A stretch of 41,933 bases of DNA from Psilocybe azurescens (GCA_023853785.1 JAJIRX010000263.1:1-41933); one strand, 5' to 3'. Counted from the stretch's first letter, positions 31,351 through 41,390 are shown. Notes: generated by a model not told the origin, from the letters alone. Numbers and translations are program-made.

Positions 31351-31840
31351 GTGTTCCCTCGAGCAAAATTGGCATCGGTCCTAGCTCCTGGATGAGACCG
31401 TCACCTCACCAAGAGCCAACAGCGAGCCGAAGAGACGAGAGAGAGCACGATATATGGGTAGGGTGGTGCATGCATTGCATGTGGCGGAATAATCGTTGTG
31501 ATATCCAGATCATGTGTAGTACGTATCGCGTAATTAAAGCGTAGGTGGAAATGGGGGAAGGAAGCATAAGAAAACCCACAGCGTGCTTGAATGCAATAAA
31601 ATCCGAACGGCGAGATCTTTAGTGGGTGGGTGAGTGGGCTAAGGATGGGAATGGGGTGCAGGTGCCGCGTCAAGCGTATGGGGTTGGCAGGCACTGGATG
31701 TAGGGTGTCTTTGGAGTTGTCGAGACATCAAGACATCAATAGGGCATCGGTCGCAAGCGAGGGGTGGTTGTAGTCGTTTTATTTGTTTGGTATTTCTTCT
31801 TCTTTTCGTGTTTTCAGGGGGCGTACTAGAATCCAAATAC
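31350..31840. repeat. T segment, inverted copy
   Basis: Reverse complement of 18160-18650. Ends are ctcgagcaaaattggcatcg and cgtactagaatcc. The minus frame at 31401-31694 (GFYCIQARCGFSYASFPHFH ... RCWLLVR) parallels the left-arm frame at 18319-18612 (RFYYIRALCESFYASCPHSH ... HCWLLVR). Frame preservation over 90 codons may hint at old coding sequence. Confidence 0.75.
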
Positions 31841-31849
31841 ATGAATCAC

Positions 31850-32235
31850 AAATCAATTCGCATTCGCAAAGAGGGTCACAGTTCAGCGTGCGAGAAGGAA
31901 TAAACACGAAGTACCCCAGCACTTGACTCAAACTCCGTCTGTAGAACGGTTACGGAAGGGCGTAGGGGATGTCATCTCCTTTACTCAGCACTTGAGCTGG
32001 CATGTAGTAGTAGAATGAAATGAGCACAATAACCACGACAAAAAAGCGTACGCATTCACTTATAAGCCCAAGCCCAACCTCAACCCCCAATCCGGATGGC
32101 TCGGAAAGACAAAAAATGCAATCTAGGTGCAGGTGGCAGCAGCACAGAGCAGCAGCACACAATCAAGAAACGCAGGTGCGTGGGCGCATACACACAATTG
32201 ACTCGGACGCCAAATCAAGGCGAAGGATAATGAAT
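31850..32235. repeat. S segment end with conserved box, inverted copy
   Basis: Reverse complement of 17790-18110. The conserved box is at 31929-31990 (ctgtagaacggttacgg, then ggggatgtcatctcctttac). A gcagcagcacagagcagcag stretch corresponds to the ccatgctgctgctccctg part of block 1. Confidence 0.75.
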
Positions 32236-32409
32236 ACTATATCGTATCCTGCTACCCACAAACCATTCTCTGCCACTCCCCTCCACCCAACGCGCGCACG
32301 CATCACCACAATTACAATCCGATTTAATATGCTCTCAACGAGGGAGAAGAGGAAGGGGAAGGGAAGGAGAGGAGGAGAGGGATACAAAATACAGACGTTG
32401 GGATGACCC

Positions 32410-33185
32410 GTTTAAGCTCCTACATCGAGCCTTCGCGGTGGCCGGCCATGACCTAGTTGGTGAGGGAAGGGTTGATGCCCAATCCGAAGCCGTACTCTCC
32501 TTCCGCAGGAGCTCGTCCGGGAGGTTCACGATGACTGCGGCAATGATGAGTTGGATAATCAGCAAGAGGCAGACGCCTGTGCTGAGGTCCGAGGGCTGAC
32601 CTTGAGCACGTAGACGGTCGCTTGGCCGAGGGCAATAATGAGAGCGTGTACTGTGACATTTTAGTCAGTATGTGTGCTTCTTCGTGCGTATGAATATGTG
32701 AATGGTGAAGAGATTGGAGAGAAGGGTGTGGATGGAGGAGGGATGGAATGTACATGACACAAGACGACATTCACGTTTCTGAGCAGCACTGAACAACGCC
32801 CGATCCCCCTTAAGACTGAAATCTGAAATCCACATTGATAAGATTCGCACCTACCAAAAGCTGCATGATCATTCCATAAGTGATAATCGGTCTGATACCG
32901 AGTTCCATGAGCGGTCCACGGTTAGAGGCGAGGATGACGCGCATCCAGTAAAGCGGGTTGGACGAGTCGGAGGGCATGATACCGTACAGGGGCACTTGCG
33001 AGCACCGCAGGAAGATAAGGTGTTTCCGCCGTCAATAGTACTTTTTGGTTGAATGGGACCTTGTGATATGAGAATCAGTACGCGTTGTTTGGGGCTTAAA
33101 GAAAGGAAACGTACTTTGCGATCAGGTGAGGAAACTTCTGGTAGTATGTGTAAGAAAGGCCGGACGAGGTTGAGGAACTGAACAC
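32410..33185 (-). pseudogene. sec61: Sec61 alpha relic D (internal deletion)
   Basis: Exon 1 is the best preserved of the four: FLNLVRPFLHILPEVSSPDR before the intron gtacgtttcc...tcacaag. Exon 2 starts PIQPK and is frameshifted within the first 20 codons; the other frame then gives [40 protein letters not shown] and IMQLLVG. A small insertion follows in the VDF region, then LFSAAQK and an intron (gtgaatgtcg). Exon 3 gives [20 protein letters not shown], the helix AAVIVNLPDELLRKE and GLGIN, then jumps to an old intron end (accaactag) and VMAGHREGSM, a stop, ELKRV (32410-32460). About 230 residues are deleted. The last piece shows that this copy once held the C-terminal cytosolic loop. Confidence 0.9.
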
Positions 33186-33189
33186 TCAA

Positions 33190-33440
33190 GCTAAAGCCCT
33201 CGCACATACCTATTCCTGTCGCGGTTAAGCCATCGTCTTCCTCTCCCTCACGTCCCTTGTTGTCGCTGTCTTCGTCAAATGCCCGCCCTGATGGCGAGCG
33301 CCGCTGCCTCTGCGACATCCAGGGCTTCTTGGGGATGAAGGGCATGTCGGAGGCAGAGCTTAATGTGTAGTTCTTAGAGGGGTCGCATGGTGGGTATGAC
33401 CGAGGCCGTGGGCGTGGGCTGAGGATGGTGAGGCACAGAC
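33190..33440 (+). pseudogene. X relic, block 3, first copy (short)
   Basis: Matches two X parts: a hydrophobic piece near 33225-33285 (ctccctcacgtcccttgttg ... gtcaaatgcccgccctg) and GFLGMKGMSEAELNV, stop, FLEGSHGGYD at 33322-33400, equivalent to LKGFLRMRGVLQAELDLQFF in the second copy. The part between is deleted. Confidence 0.55.
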
Positions 33441-33479
33441 TGGTAGCAGAGATGATGGGGGTTTGGTGACAGGAGGTTG

Positions 33480-34100
33480 CCCGTTGACGCGTGACGTTGT
33501 GAATTGATATTGATCTGATCGCATACCGCTTCCGGCACCCGCCTCCGACATTCTGCTCTCCGTCTGCGCTTTCACCTTGTTCTCCACCCCACTTTTTCAA
33601 TTCTTTTTCGACTTTCAGCTTTCAACTTCCGCCTTTTGTTCTCACTTTTACCTTCCATCGTTTATGCTCGACCGCCGTTACTTTTCAAATCCCTATTGCC
33701 GCACGCACCAAAGCATTGTACACTGAATCGGATTGGATTCGAAGTCCAGGTGCAAATTCACCCTTTATCCCCTATACATCCTCCGCCTTGCTTTGGCGTT
33801 GCGTCGATCGTTTCAATGTTTGCCTGGATCTTTCGGCTTCTCAAGTCGCCCTACTTGATTTGGTTTTGATGCGTCCCGTTTCTGATACGAGGTTTTATCT
33901 TTATTTTCACAACATCTTTTTGTTTTGTTCTACTAGCACACGCACCCTGCGAGTCCAAACCTGCGAGTCCGAGTGCTGAATAAACGCGATGATATCCCCT
34001 GCTCTCCTCCGTAACCGTTCTACGGACGGATTTTGAGTCGAGTGCCGGGGTGCTTCGTTGGCTTGATGCCCTGCTCTTTTGTGATTGTGACCTGATTTTA
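33480..34100. repeat. S segment, block 3
   Basis: Shortened copy: a pyrimidine tract at 33590-33700, a cgcacgcaccaaagcattgta stretch, then the conserved box at 33968-34045. The ccatccatcc tract of the other copies is missing. Confidence 0.6.
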
Positions 34101-34540
34101 TAGACTCTAGTACGCTGCTTGAGAAAACAGAAAAGAAGAAAAGACATATCGGGAAAATAAAACGAGTGCAACCCCTCCCTTCCGAACCGACGATATCTCT
34201 AGGCCATCCTACGCCCGCTCACTCACCCACCACCCATACGCTTGACGCGGGAGCGGCAGCCACTCCTAGCTATCCCACACATATAACACCCCACACAACT
34301 AAAAATCCCGGCCGTTCAGATTTTCGGTTCGAATTTGCTCTGTGGGTCTCTCTCTCTCTATGCTTCATTTTACGCGCTATGCTCCACGCCCGAACACCCC
34401 CACGATTTGAACATCACCTCAATTATTCGCCACATGCAAGCCATGCACATGTACACACATCTCTCCCCCCTCGCCTTCCGTTTTTCGCGTTTGTTCGTTG
34501 TTGGTCAAGTGAATATCTCATCGAGAATGAGGAACTGGCG
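34100..34540. repeat. T segment, block 3, first copy
   Basis: Starts ctctagtacgctgcttgaga, passes tacgcttgacgcgggagc, the ccgttcagattttcgg stretch, and cgccacatgcaagccatgc; it ends at ttggtcaagtgaatatctca. It joins directly to a second X copy instead of U and the NLR. Confidence 0.65.
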
Positions 34541-34549
34541 TGACGCGGC

Positions 34550-35080
34550 GCTGGCTGGAGGGGTACACGACGACGATACGTCCCTCGTCGTCGTCGTCTT
34601 TGTCAAATTCCCATGCCTATTCAGACCCGCTGCGCCGCCAGCGCATCGCGTCCTGGACCTCAAAGTGCTCATGTACCTATACTGCATGGTCATGTATGGC
34701 GTCGAGAAGCGGTACTGAGCCGAGATGGAGCGATTGAAGGGCTTCTTGAGGATGCGGGGTGTGCTGCAGGCCGAGCTCGATTTGCAGTTCTTCGAGGTGT
34801 CGTGTGGTGGGTGTGGCTGATGATATGTGCGCAAGCTGAGGATGGTAAGGCACAGGCTGGTAGCTGCGTTCGCCGTTCAAGCTTGGCGTTCGGCAAAATA
34901 GAAACCAAGGTGGTGGAGATGGTGGGGATGGGCGAAGCCAGGTTGCCCTTTGGCGCGGACGGTCGAAGAGAGTTAAAGAGAGCAAGAGAAAGACAAGAGT
35001 GGGATGAAAAAACCTGGGCAGTGCGTGATAGTCGTGACAAGTCGCGAAGATAAGATAGCCACGTCAATACTTATACGAGC
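34550..35080 (+). pseudogene. X relic, block 3, second copy
   Basis: The best stretch of X: TSLVVVVFVKFPCLFRPAAP, PAHRVLDLKVLMYLYCMVMY, GVEKRY, stop, AEMERLKGFLRMRGVLQAEL, DLQFFEVSCGG (34580-34815). Only one TGA (34717) interrupts about 80 codons. A hydrophobic stretch, then a basic amphipathic region, suggests a single-pass membrane protein with a charged cytosolic or luminal part. After 34815 the sequence matches the first copy (gctgaggatggtaaggcaca) and then drifts. No family recognised. Confidence 0.5.
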
Positions 35081-35089
35081 AAACACAGC

Positions 35090-35460
35090 ACGCTCTCTTT
35101 GTCATACGAGCGATCCATTATATCTTCGCCTCTTCAGCCACTCACGCTTAGCCCCACAGTACTATTCCAACGCCACTCGCGCTGGCCACATCGTATATCT
35201 GCGTCTCTGCTCTACCGACTTTTATACTACAACCCACCAAATATACACGCGGTAAAGCGCCATACGCCGAAACCTACCATCCAAGTTGGACTGGATTCAG
35301 AGAACCAGGATCAAACATCATCTCCTTTGCCTCTTATATTCGGCTTGCTGCCTTTATCAGCATATGAGTCGATTGTCGTAGAAGTACGGTGTGTATTCGA
35401 TTTACCAGCTCCCTCGCCGACATCGGATCTCAGCTACGTCTTTGTTTAAGAAGTAAACTT
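35090..35460. repeat. S-like fragment after second X
   Basis: aagttggactggattcagag and aaccaggatcaaa... at 35281-35345 parallel gaatcggattggattcgaag and tccaggtgcaaattcaccct at 33722-33775. The match suggests that X and part of S were duplicated in tandem inside block 3. The conserved box is absent. Confidence 0.4.
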
Positions 35461-35819
35461 TTTATCATCCTCTTCTCTTCTCGCACCTAGAATTTTTTTT
35501 TTTGCTATGCTCTAACCGCGCCTTTATTCATTCTATGTTCCTAATTAATACAAGCCGCTTGTTGGGGACTGTCTAGACGCAACGGCAGCTCTTGCCCAGA
35601 TCCTCCGTTCTTCTAACTTAATATCGACGGAGCTGGACTCGATTCTGTGCATGTATGGGGTGCTGCTTTGTTAAAAGTATATTCTTTCTCTGCGCTTGAT
35701 GACTCGTAATCTCTTTTGTGACCCTCTTTGTATGGATTATTATCAAATGCTCGTACCTGGTGCTTAATTGACATGAAAACAACAACAAGAACTTGACCTC
35801 GCCCAATTAAATAACTGGA
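35461..35819. other. No gene recognised
   Basis: AT-richer spacer within block 3. Only short minus frames. Confidence 0.5.
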
Positions 35820-36060
35820 ATAATCATGACTGCAACATCGCTGATGTCTTAATGTCTCGACAACGCCAACACAGACTATCGACGGCACCCTAACGTCCTT
35901 ACGCGCTTAACGCGGTACCTGCCCCTACCCCCAACCTCACGGCATTCCCACCACTACAGATCTCCTCCATTCCAAATTTTGCCTTGAATTACGTAGTGGA
36001 TCTTTGTACGCTCATCATATATCCCTTGTATACCTACGCGCTATGTGCTGCGCCCCTCTG
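35820..36060. repeat. T segment, block 3, second partial copy
   Basis: gatgtcttaatgtctcgaca matches the inverted T copy at 31700-31740 (gatgtcttgatgtctcgaca when reversed), followed by ttaacgcggtacctgcccct and attttgccttgaatt, in the T order. It is followed directly by an NLR stub, which restores the T-then-NLR order of block 1. Confidence 0.6.
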
Positions 36061-36082
36061 GATATATGATTTTGAAAATTCG

Positions 36083-36310
36083 TTACAATCGGTAAATATT
36101 TCTGGGCACAAAAGGAGGGATTGGGATACCTAACATCAAATTTCTTTGCGGTGAAGAGGAGATTGCCACATAATGCGGACCATCAAACGCAACTGGTAGG
36201 GATGATGATGGTTCCGCTGTTATTTCAAAATGGATTCTTACAATGAAAATATTTTGCAACATCCTGCCCACACAGGCGGCAGTCCAAAAGCTGGACCAGG
36301 GATTATAGGA
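36083..36310 (-). pseudogene. NLR C-terminal stub (third NLR copy)
   Basis: Reading leftward, SFWTAACVGRMLQNIFIVRI matches the left NLR stretch GFWTAVCVARILEYDQIISF; the DNA cacaggcggcagtccaaaag matches cagacggcagtccaaaagcc at 20108-20128. After this roughly 20-residue match the frame goes on (HFEITAEPSSSLPVAFDGPH) with little similarity except SSS/SP positions. Upstream coding (NACHT) is absent. Orientation and position after T fit a decayed NLR of block 3. Confidence 0.6.
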
Positions 36311-38110
36311 ACCCCCTACTGCATCGGTCCATGGTCGGTGTCAATTTGATCGGACCTGACTTTTTGTACTTCTAATTGCTCTTCGTCCCTACTCCAGAGT
36401 TTTGGGAAAAACATCGTTCATTTATGATCAATCCCACAGTGCCAGAGCGATAGACCACCAAAAACAACGATGAGTGCGATTTCAATCAAAGACCGGATTT
36501 TTTGAAAGGCGATGGGCCCAAACGTGAAGATAAATTACCAATGTCGCACACGATTAAATTTTCTTGGTTTATCCGGCTGCGAAGATAGTCGTTCGTATTC
36601 GTTCAAACCACATGTGATGGAGCAACCGCATGTAAAATTTTTATCCCATTTGATCAACTTGGAAACCGACTCATATGGCGAGTAGATTATGATCTCAATT
36701 CTCACAGAACCAACCAATTTATTGGAGAGATATTAAGGCTGGCTTCGAGTTTTAACATTGCGGTACTATTTGACCTACATCATGCAGACCCAAATGTATA
36801 GCGTACATATCTGTTATGACTGACTATTATCCCCGTTCAATAGAATCTCCTTCGGAAAGCTTCCAAATGGTGTGATCTTCAGTGACTGTACTGCGGTAAT
36901 TCAGCGCCATTAGCCAAACTCCGAATAACTTAGTATTGAACACGAAAATGCATACTCGAGTATCCAGCTTGTAGGACACGAATTTTGTATAAAGGCAAAC
37001 ACATTTTAGGGAAGGAAAAGCATCCCAAATCATGGTCAACTTCTTTGCATCTGCTGCTACCCTTCTCGCCATTTCCATCGCTGATTTGAACACTTCCTAA
37101 AGGGCTAGCGAGAGTCCTAGAACCATTCCAGTCGTTGTTCCAGCACCCATCAGCTTCAACATGTACTTTATCCATCCTTGACGGACCAATTTGAAATCAC
37201 TGACACTGTACTTATAGCACGTCTCCTGGAGTCAACAGCTCTGGAATCGACATACTTCAACCTCACTACAGATTCCTTCTCTTCAGATGTGAACAAGGTA
37301 TGGTAAGCATCCTCACTGCATCGTATCAGGAAATGCCAGGCGACTGTATCGTGCAGGCGTATGTGAATGATACTCTTTCTGTTGGATTTTATCTCGTTTG
37401 TTGTTGTAGAGATAATGAAATCTATTTATACACGAAAAAAGAGCGTAGTTGAACTGGTCTAACACCTTTTGCTAATATTTCTGCAGAGGTTAACTCTTCC
37501 CGAAGGGCAATGGAGGGCGTAACAGGTCTATCTACAGCCCCATCACAGTCCGTACCTAACTATCACCAACTGGTGCCCGAAGCCTCCGCCGCAGCCTCAG
37601 CCTCCCTGACAGCGTCAATCCTCCACAACATACATCCATCGAGCTACAAAAGTTCCCGGCTGCCATACCACATACTCTGCGAGAATTTACAGGTCAGTTT
37701 ACCATAAGAATGAATAGCGAGATGAACAAATAACTTTGTCGTCGTAACCCTAACCCAATAGCACATTAACATCCATTCTCTACGCATGGGTGTCAGCGTA
37801 ATCCAGCGAATGGAATCAGCTCTGAGATTTACCAAAAGATTTAAGGGAAGCATCTTTCATGAAAGCGAGGCAGTCCCCGACTCAATTTTCATGAATAAGG
37901 GAGGAATAAACCATAGAATAATGCGGGTAACCACCCTTAGCCGGAGAACGATAGGTTCGTTTCGAGGTTCCACAGTTTGCTAAAGACAATGCGTTGCATC
38001 AACACTTGCGAGATAGCTTGATAGTGGTGCACGATGAACCCTAACGGCGGTCTGAACGAGTTTTGGCTTGCAGAAAGGCGATGTATGTGGTAGAAATTTG
38101 ATTGAGGGCC
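36311..38110. other. Unassigned region between blocks 3 and 4
   Basis: Several short frames on both strands. One minus frame at 36827-37093 contains KLTMIWDAFPSLKCVCLYTK, which has the flavour of a leucine-rich or F-box-type protein, but it is too short to assign. No repeats of the blocks are seen. Confidence 0.4.
37481..37701 (+). pseudogene. Exon-like frame, unknown
   Basis: Between an acceptor-like tttctgcag (ending 37485) and a donor-like ttacag/gtcagt (37691) lies an open stretch: VNSSRRAMEGVTGLSTAPSQ, then VPEASAAASASLTASILHNI and RLPYHILCENLQ. The composition (Ala/Ser, no low-complexity DNA) and splice-like edges suggest a single relic exon. No family recognised, and no partner exon found. 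Confidence 0.25.
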
Positions 38111-38159
38111 GAGAGCATGGTTTAGAGCTCGGCCTGACATGCGTGGCACATGCAAGGTG

Positions 38160-38345
38160 GGAATGGCGAGTTAAGGAGGCGGATGTGAATTCGGTGGACG
38201 TCGAAACATCGCGACAGGCCTTGTACATCATAAATCACTGGATAGAAGAAGTGTTGTCGGCAAAAGACATCAGGAATAGCATAAGAAACGTACCATGTGC
38301 CATATCATCCTCACGGGACATTCATAACCCATCCCGTGCCCTGTC
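38160..38345. repeat. Direct repeat before block 4, copy 1
   Basis: Starts ggaatggcgagttaaggagg, passes ggtggacgtcgaaaca, aatagcataagaaacgtacc and cgggacattcataaccca. The second copy is at 38660-38830. Confidence 0.7.
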
Positions 38346-38659
38346 GCCAGTCAGCCTTCCCCTCAACGGCGATGTGTCGCGATGACAGAAGCCGCGCGAA
38401 TGCAGGTTTACCGGAAATCGATACGTCGTGGCAGGGCCAAACCCATGTTCTAATTGCCACGATGCAAGGTCCATTTCTGGCTAATGAAAGTAAATCCGGC
38501 GTTTGATAGAACGACAGGCGATGCGAGAATGCACAGTTTTCCGAAAATCGATACGTTGCGTTAGAGAGTGAAATCTTCGTAGCGGGGCGGCAGTACACGC
38601 ACGGACCAGAGCCGATAATTGAGGCTGATGTTCTATCACATCGGTGGGTATGAGTTGAT

Positions 38660-38830
38660 GGAATGGCGAGGTAAGAAAGCGGATATGAGTTCGGCGGACG
38701 TCGGAACGTCACAACGGGACCTCTGTATCATGCATCGCTGAATGCAAGGAGTGTTATGAGCGAGACATGTCGGGAATAACATAAGAAACGTACATCATCT
38801 TTGCGGGACATTCACAAGCCATATCACAGC
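38660..38830. repeat. Direct repeat before block 4, copy 2
   Basis: Same order as 38160-38345: ggaatggcgaggtaagaaag, ggcggacgtcggaacg, aataacataagaaacgtaca, cgggacattcacaagcca. Between the copies a smaller pair (ggaaatcgatacgtcg at 38412, gaaaatcgatacgttg at 38537) repeats as well. Confidence 0.7.
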
Positions 38831-39006
38831 TGACAATCTAGCCCATAATCCTCATCACTCTGCACCTTCCCCACTCAATGGATCTAATGCTAGACTGAAA
38901 ACTTCATATGCACCTCCCACCGATAGCAGACAGTCCCCGACCGATATCTATCGCATACACCATTTGTAAGTGTGCCATTCCTCGTGCAGAGATACACAAA
39001 GCTCAC

Positions 39007-40165
39007 CTGGCCGTCCTTCAGCTGCTTCGCTACATCCCTTGGTCCACTCTCAGAGCTCTCAATCGACATCTTACTAAACAGTGTACACGCACTAAGCATG
39101 AAGACGATGTAGATCGTCGTGTGGATTGGGTCCAGGACAGGTTCTTTGATCGTGTGTGGTAGCGACATGTAGTATGTGATACCACCTGTGGCGCTAAGTT
39201 GCGGGCAGTCTTCGAGGTGCTGGAGATCGAAGGGAACGAAATGCAACAAGTAGCCAGAGAACGGAGATAACACGTCAGCCAAAATTCCAACATCTTTAGA
39301 AAAAAATATAGAACTAACCTCGCAAACACCCAAAATCTTAACCAGCAAGTTCCGCAGGAACCGAATCGCTAGCATCTGCGACACAATGAACACGTTGCCC
39401 GTCAATGCGCTCTGCCGATGTTGACAAAGGGAGGCGAGAAAGCCTGCCGGATGATCGACTCGAGATGTTGGTCGCGATGAACAGATTGATGCCCGATCCC
39501 AGGCCGTACCCTTCTGCAGGAGCTCGTCCACGATGATCACGATGAGTGCGGCGACGATGAGCTGAATGTTGAATAAGAGGCAGGCCTCGGCCCCGAGGTC
39601 GGACGGCTCGCCGTAGAGCCCTGTAAGCATGTAGACCGTGACTTGGCCAAGGACAATGATGAGAGTGAAGACTGAGAAATTGTAGTCAGTATATGCGCTC
39701 CTCTGCGTGTGTGCATTTATAGATGATGAAGAGATTGGAAAAAGAAGAGAAGGGTGCAGATGGAGCAGGGTTGGAATGTACACGACACATGACGACATGA
39801 CGCTCACGTTTCTGAGCACCACTGAACAATGCCCGACCTTCCTTAAGCCTGAAATCAACATCGATAAGGCCCGCCAAAAGCTGCATAATCGTTCAGGTAG
39901 TGATAATAGGCGTGATTCCGAGTTCCATGAGCGTCTCACGATTAGAGATAAGGATGACGCGCATCCAGTAGAACGGGTGGGAGGAGTTGGAGGATATGAT
40001 ACCGTACAGGGGCACTGGCGAGCATGCTAGAAAGATAGCACCTTGTGACACGACAGTCAGTACGTGTTGGGTGGGGTTCAAGGAAAGAAAACGTACTTCC
40101 AATCTGGCAAGAAAACTTGTGGTAGTATCGGTGAGAAAGGCTGGACGAGATCAGCGAGCACGAAA
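39007..40165 (-). pseudogene. sec61: Sec61 alpha relic E (most complete)
   Basis: Five exon remnants: 40165-40097 (degraded LVQPF... start), 40041-39808, 39671-39319, 39219-39007, with GT-AG introns between. Recognisable parts: [79 protein letters not shown]; then a frameshift and a deletion of about 130 residues to SALTGNVFIVSQMLA and FLRNLLVKILGVCE; then HLEDCPQLSATGGITYYMSL, PHTIKEPVLDPIHTTIYIVF, MLSACTLFSK and SGPRDVAKQLKDGQ. The exon for HREGSM and the last helix is replaced by unrelated sequence. Missing are helices around the central plug-to-loop region, so the copy cannot form a translocon. Confidence 0.92.
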
Positions 40166-40259
40166 GAGGGAGAGATGGAGGAGGAACGAGGGCACGGATG
40201 GCCCACGAGCAAAGAGCAGCGCACTTACCTAATCATTTCAATGACCGAAAGCGGGTGAC

Positions 40260-40410
40260 TAGGACACGCGGTCACGATTCCTAGCCAAAACCCTCACGTA
40301 TCGCTACACCTGTCGCGCTAACGGTTAAACTCCTTCTTCATCCCCTCCCTCCCGTCCCTTGTCGTTGTCGTCTTCATCGACGTCTTCTTCATCAAATTCA
40401 TGTGAGTCCT
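40260..40410 (+). pseudogene. X relic, block 4 (trace)
   Basis: Only the hydrophobic part is left: cccctccctcccgtcccttg and tcgtcttcatcgacgtcttc match the X copies at 24405-24450 and 33240-33280. The rest is deleted and the sequence goes straight into S. Confidence 0.45.
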
Positions 40411-40429
40411 ACCCCAATGTCTGATCCTC

Positions 40430-41290
40430 GTGCAGGAGATGGCAGAGGATGTGACCCATCGTCGATTGTGGATTGGTATGTTGGGATGGATTATTGATTG
40501 GAGGGCGTGAATTGGTGCGTGGATTGTAATTTATGAATAGGAATGGAATATTGATGTTTTGGCGCTTTATTTGTTTTTGGCTTCATGTTCGGGTCGTTCA
40601 CCCGCCTCTGACTTCTCACCTCCCTTTGCGCTTTCACTTGGTTCTCAAACCCCCATTTTTCATTTTCAAACGACACCCTTCCATTTTCTTCTCACTTATA
40701 CCTCCCTTCCACAATTTACCCTTCACGTTTAATTTCCACTTCACCTTGACTTTTTTTTTCTTTTTCGCATCCCGACTCACCAATACCGCACCCGAAAGCA
40801 TCATACGCTCTGCAGCACACCGTCCATCCATTCATCCATTCCTCCGATCTCTTTCCTTTCATCTATTCATCATTTTTTCAATCTTCTACGTTGATTTGAC
40901 GTCCGAGTCGATTGTGTGTATGTGCCCGCGTGCCTGGGCTTCTGAATTGTACGCTGCTACGCCGTGCTGCTGATGCTTGCATCTGGAGTGGATTTATTTA
41001 GATTATTTTTTGGATTTTCGAGTCTCGGTTCGGGGGTGGGGTTTTGGTTTTGGTTTATATGTGAGTGCACGTGCTGTGTGTTGTCATTCTCATGTAATTC
41101 TACTTCATACGAGCCTGGGTGCTGAGTAAAAGCGATGTCATCCCCTGCTCTCCTCCTCCGTAACCATTCTACGGACGGAGTTTGAGTCGGGTGCTGGGGC
41201 GCTTCGTTTTTAGCCTTTTTCATTCACTGGATTTTGTGACCCCTTTGCGATTGCGATTGCGATTGCGATTTGATTTATGACTTGTGGATT
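40430..41290. repeat. S segment, block 4
   Basis: Complete S: gattgtggattggtatgttg at the start, a pyrimidine tract (40600-40780), gcacaccgtccatccattca, a ccgagtcgattgtgtgtatg stretch, gccgtgctgctgatgc, and the conserved box at 41110-41195 (tcctccgtaaccattctacg). Frames here are artefacts of the tract. It is followed by a (gattgc)n run at 41244-41269. Confidence 0.7.
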
Positions 41291-41390
41291 TGGATTCCCT
41301 TGCGCCGCCCGAAAACACGAAAAGAAGAAATACTGAAGAAATAAAATGACTACAACCACCCCTGTCTTTCGACCGATGTTTGGGGTTTGG
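41290..41390. repeat. T segment, block 4 (start only)
   Basis: cttgcgccgcccgaaaacac, gaaaagaagaaatactgaag and ctgtctttcgaccgatg match the first 100 bases of T in block 1. Homology ends at about 41390. Confidence 0.6.

Larger units (their letters stand above)
28156..32235. repeat. Large inverted repeat, right arm
   Basis: About 4.1 kb; reverse-complement partner of 17790-22015. Order from inside out: NLR (28156-30830), U (30870-31350), T (31350-31840), then S with the conserved box (31850-32235). The outer end lies about 175 bases before Sec61 relic D, so the inversion or insertion point sits directly beside a block boundary. Confidence 0.85.

Noticed and set aside
38890..39939. 349-codon minus frame as a single intact protein
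   Set aside because: It reads through two introns of the Sec61 relic and a deletion junction; parts such as the MSSCVVYIPTLLHLH-like stretch are intron translation.
15453..40165. Sec61 relics as processed retrocopies
   Set aside because: Introns are present at the same places in all copies and the copies carry upstream DNA, so they were not made from mRNA.
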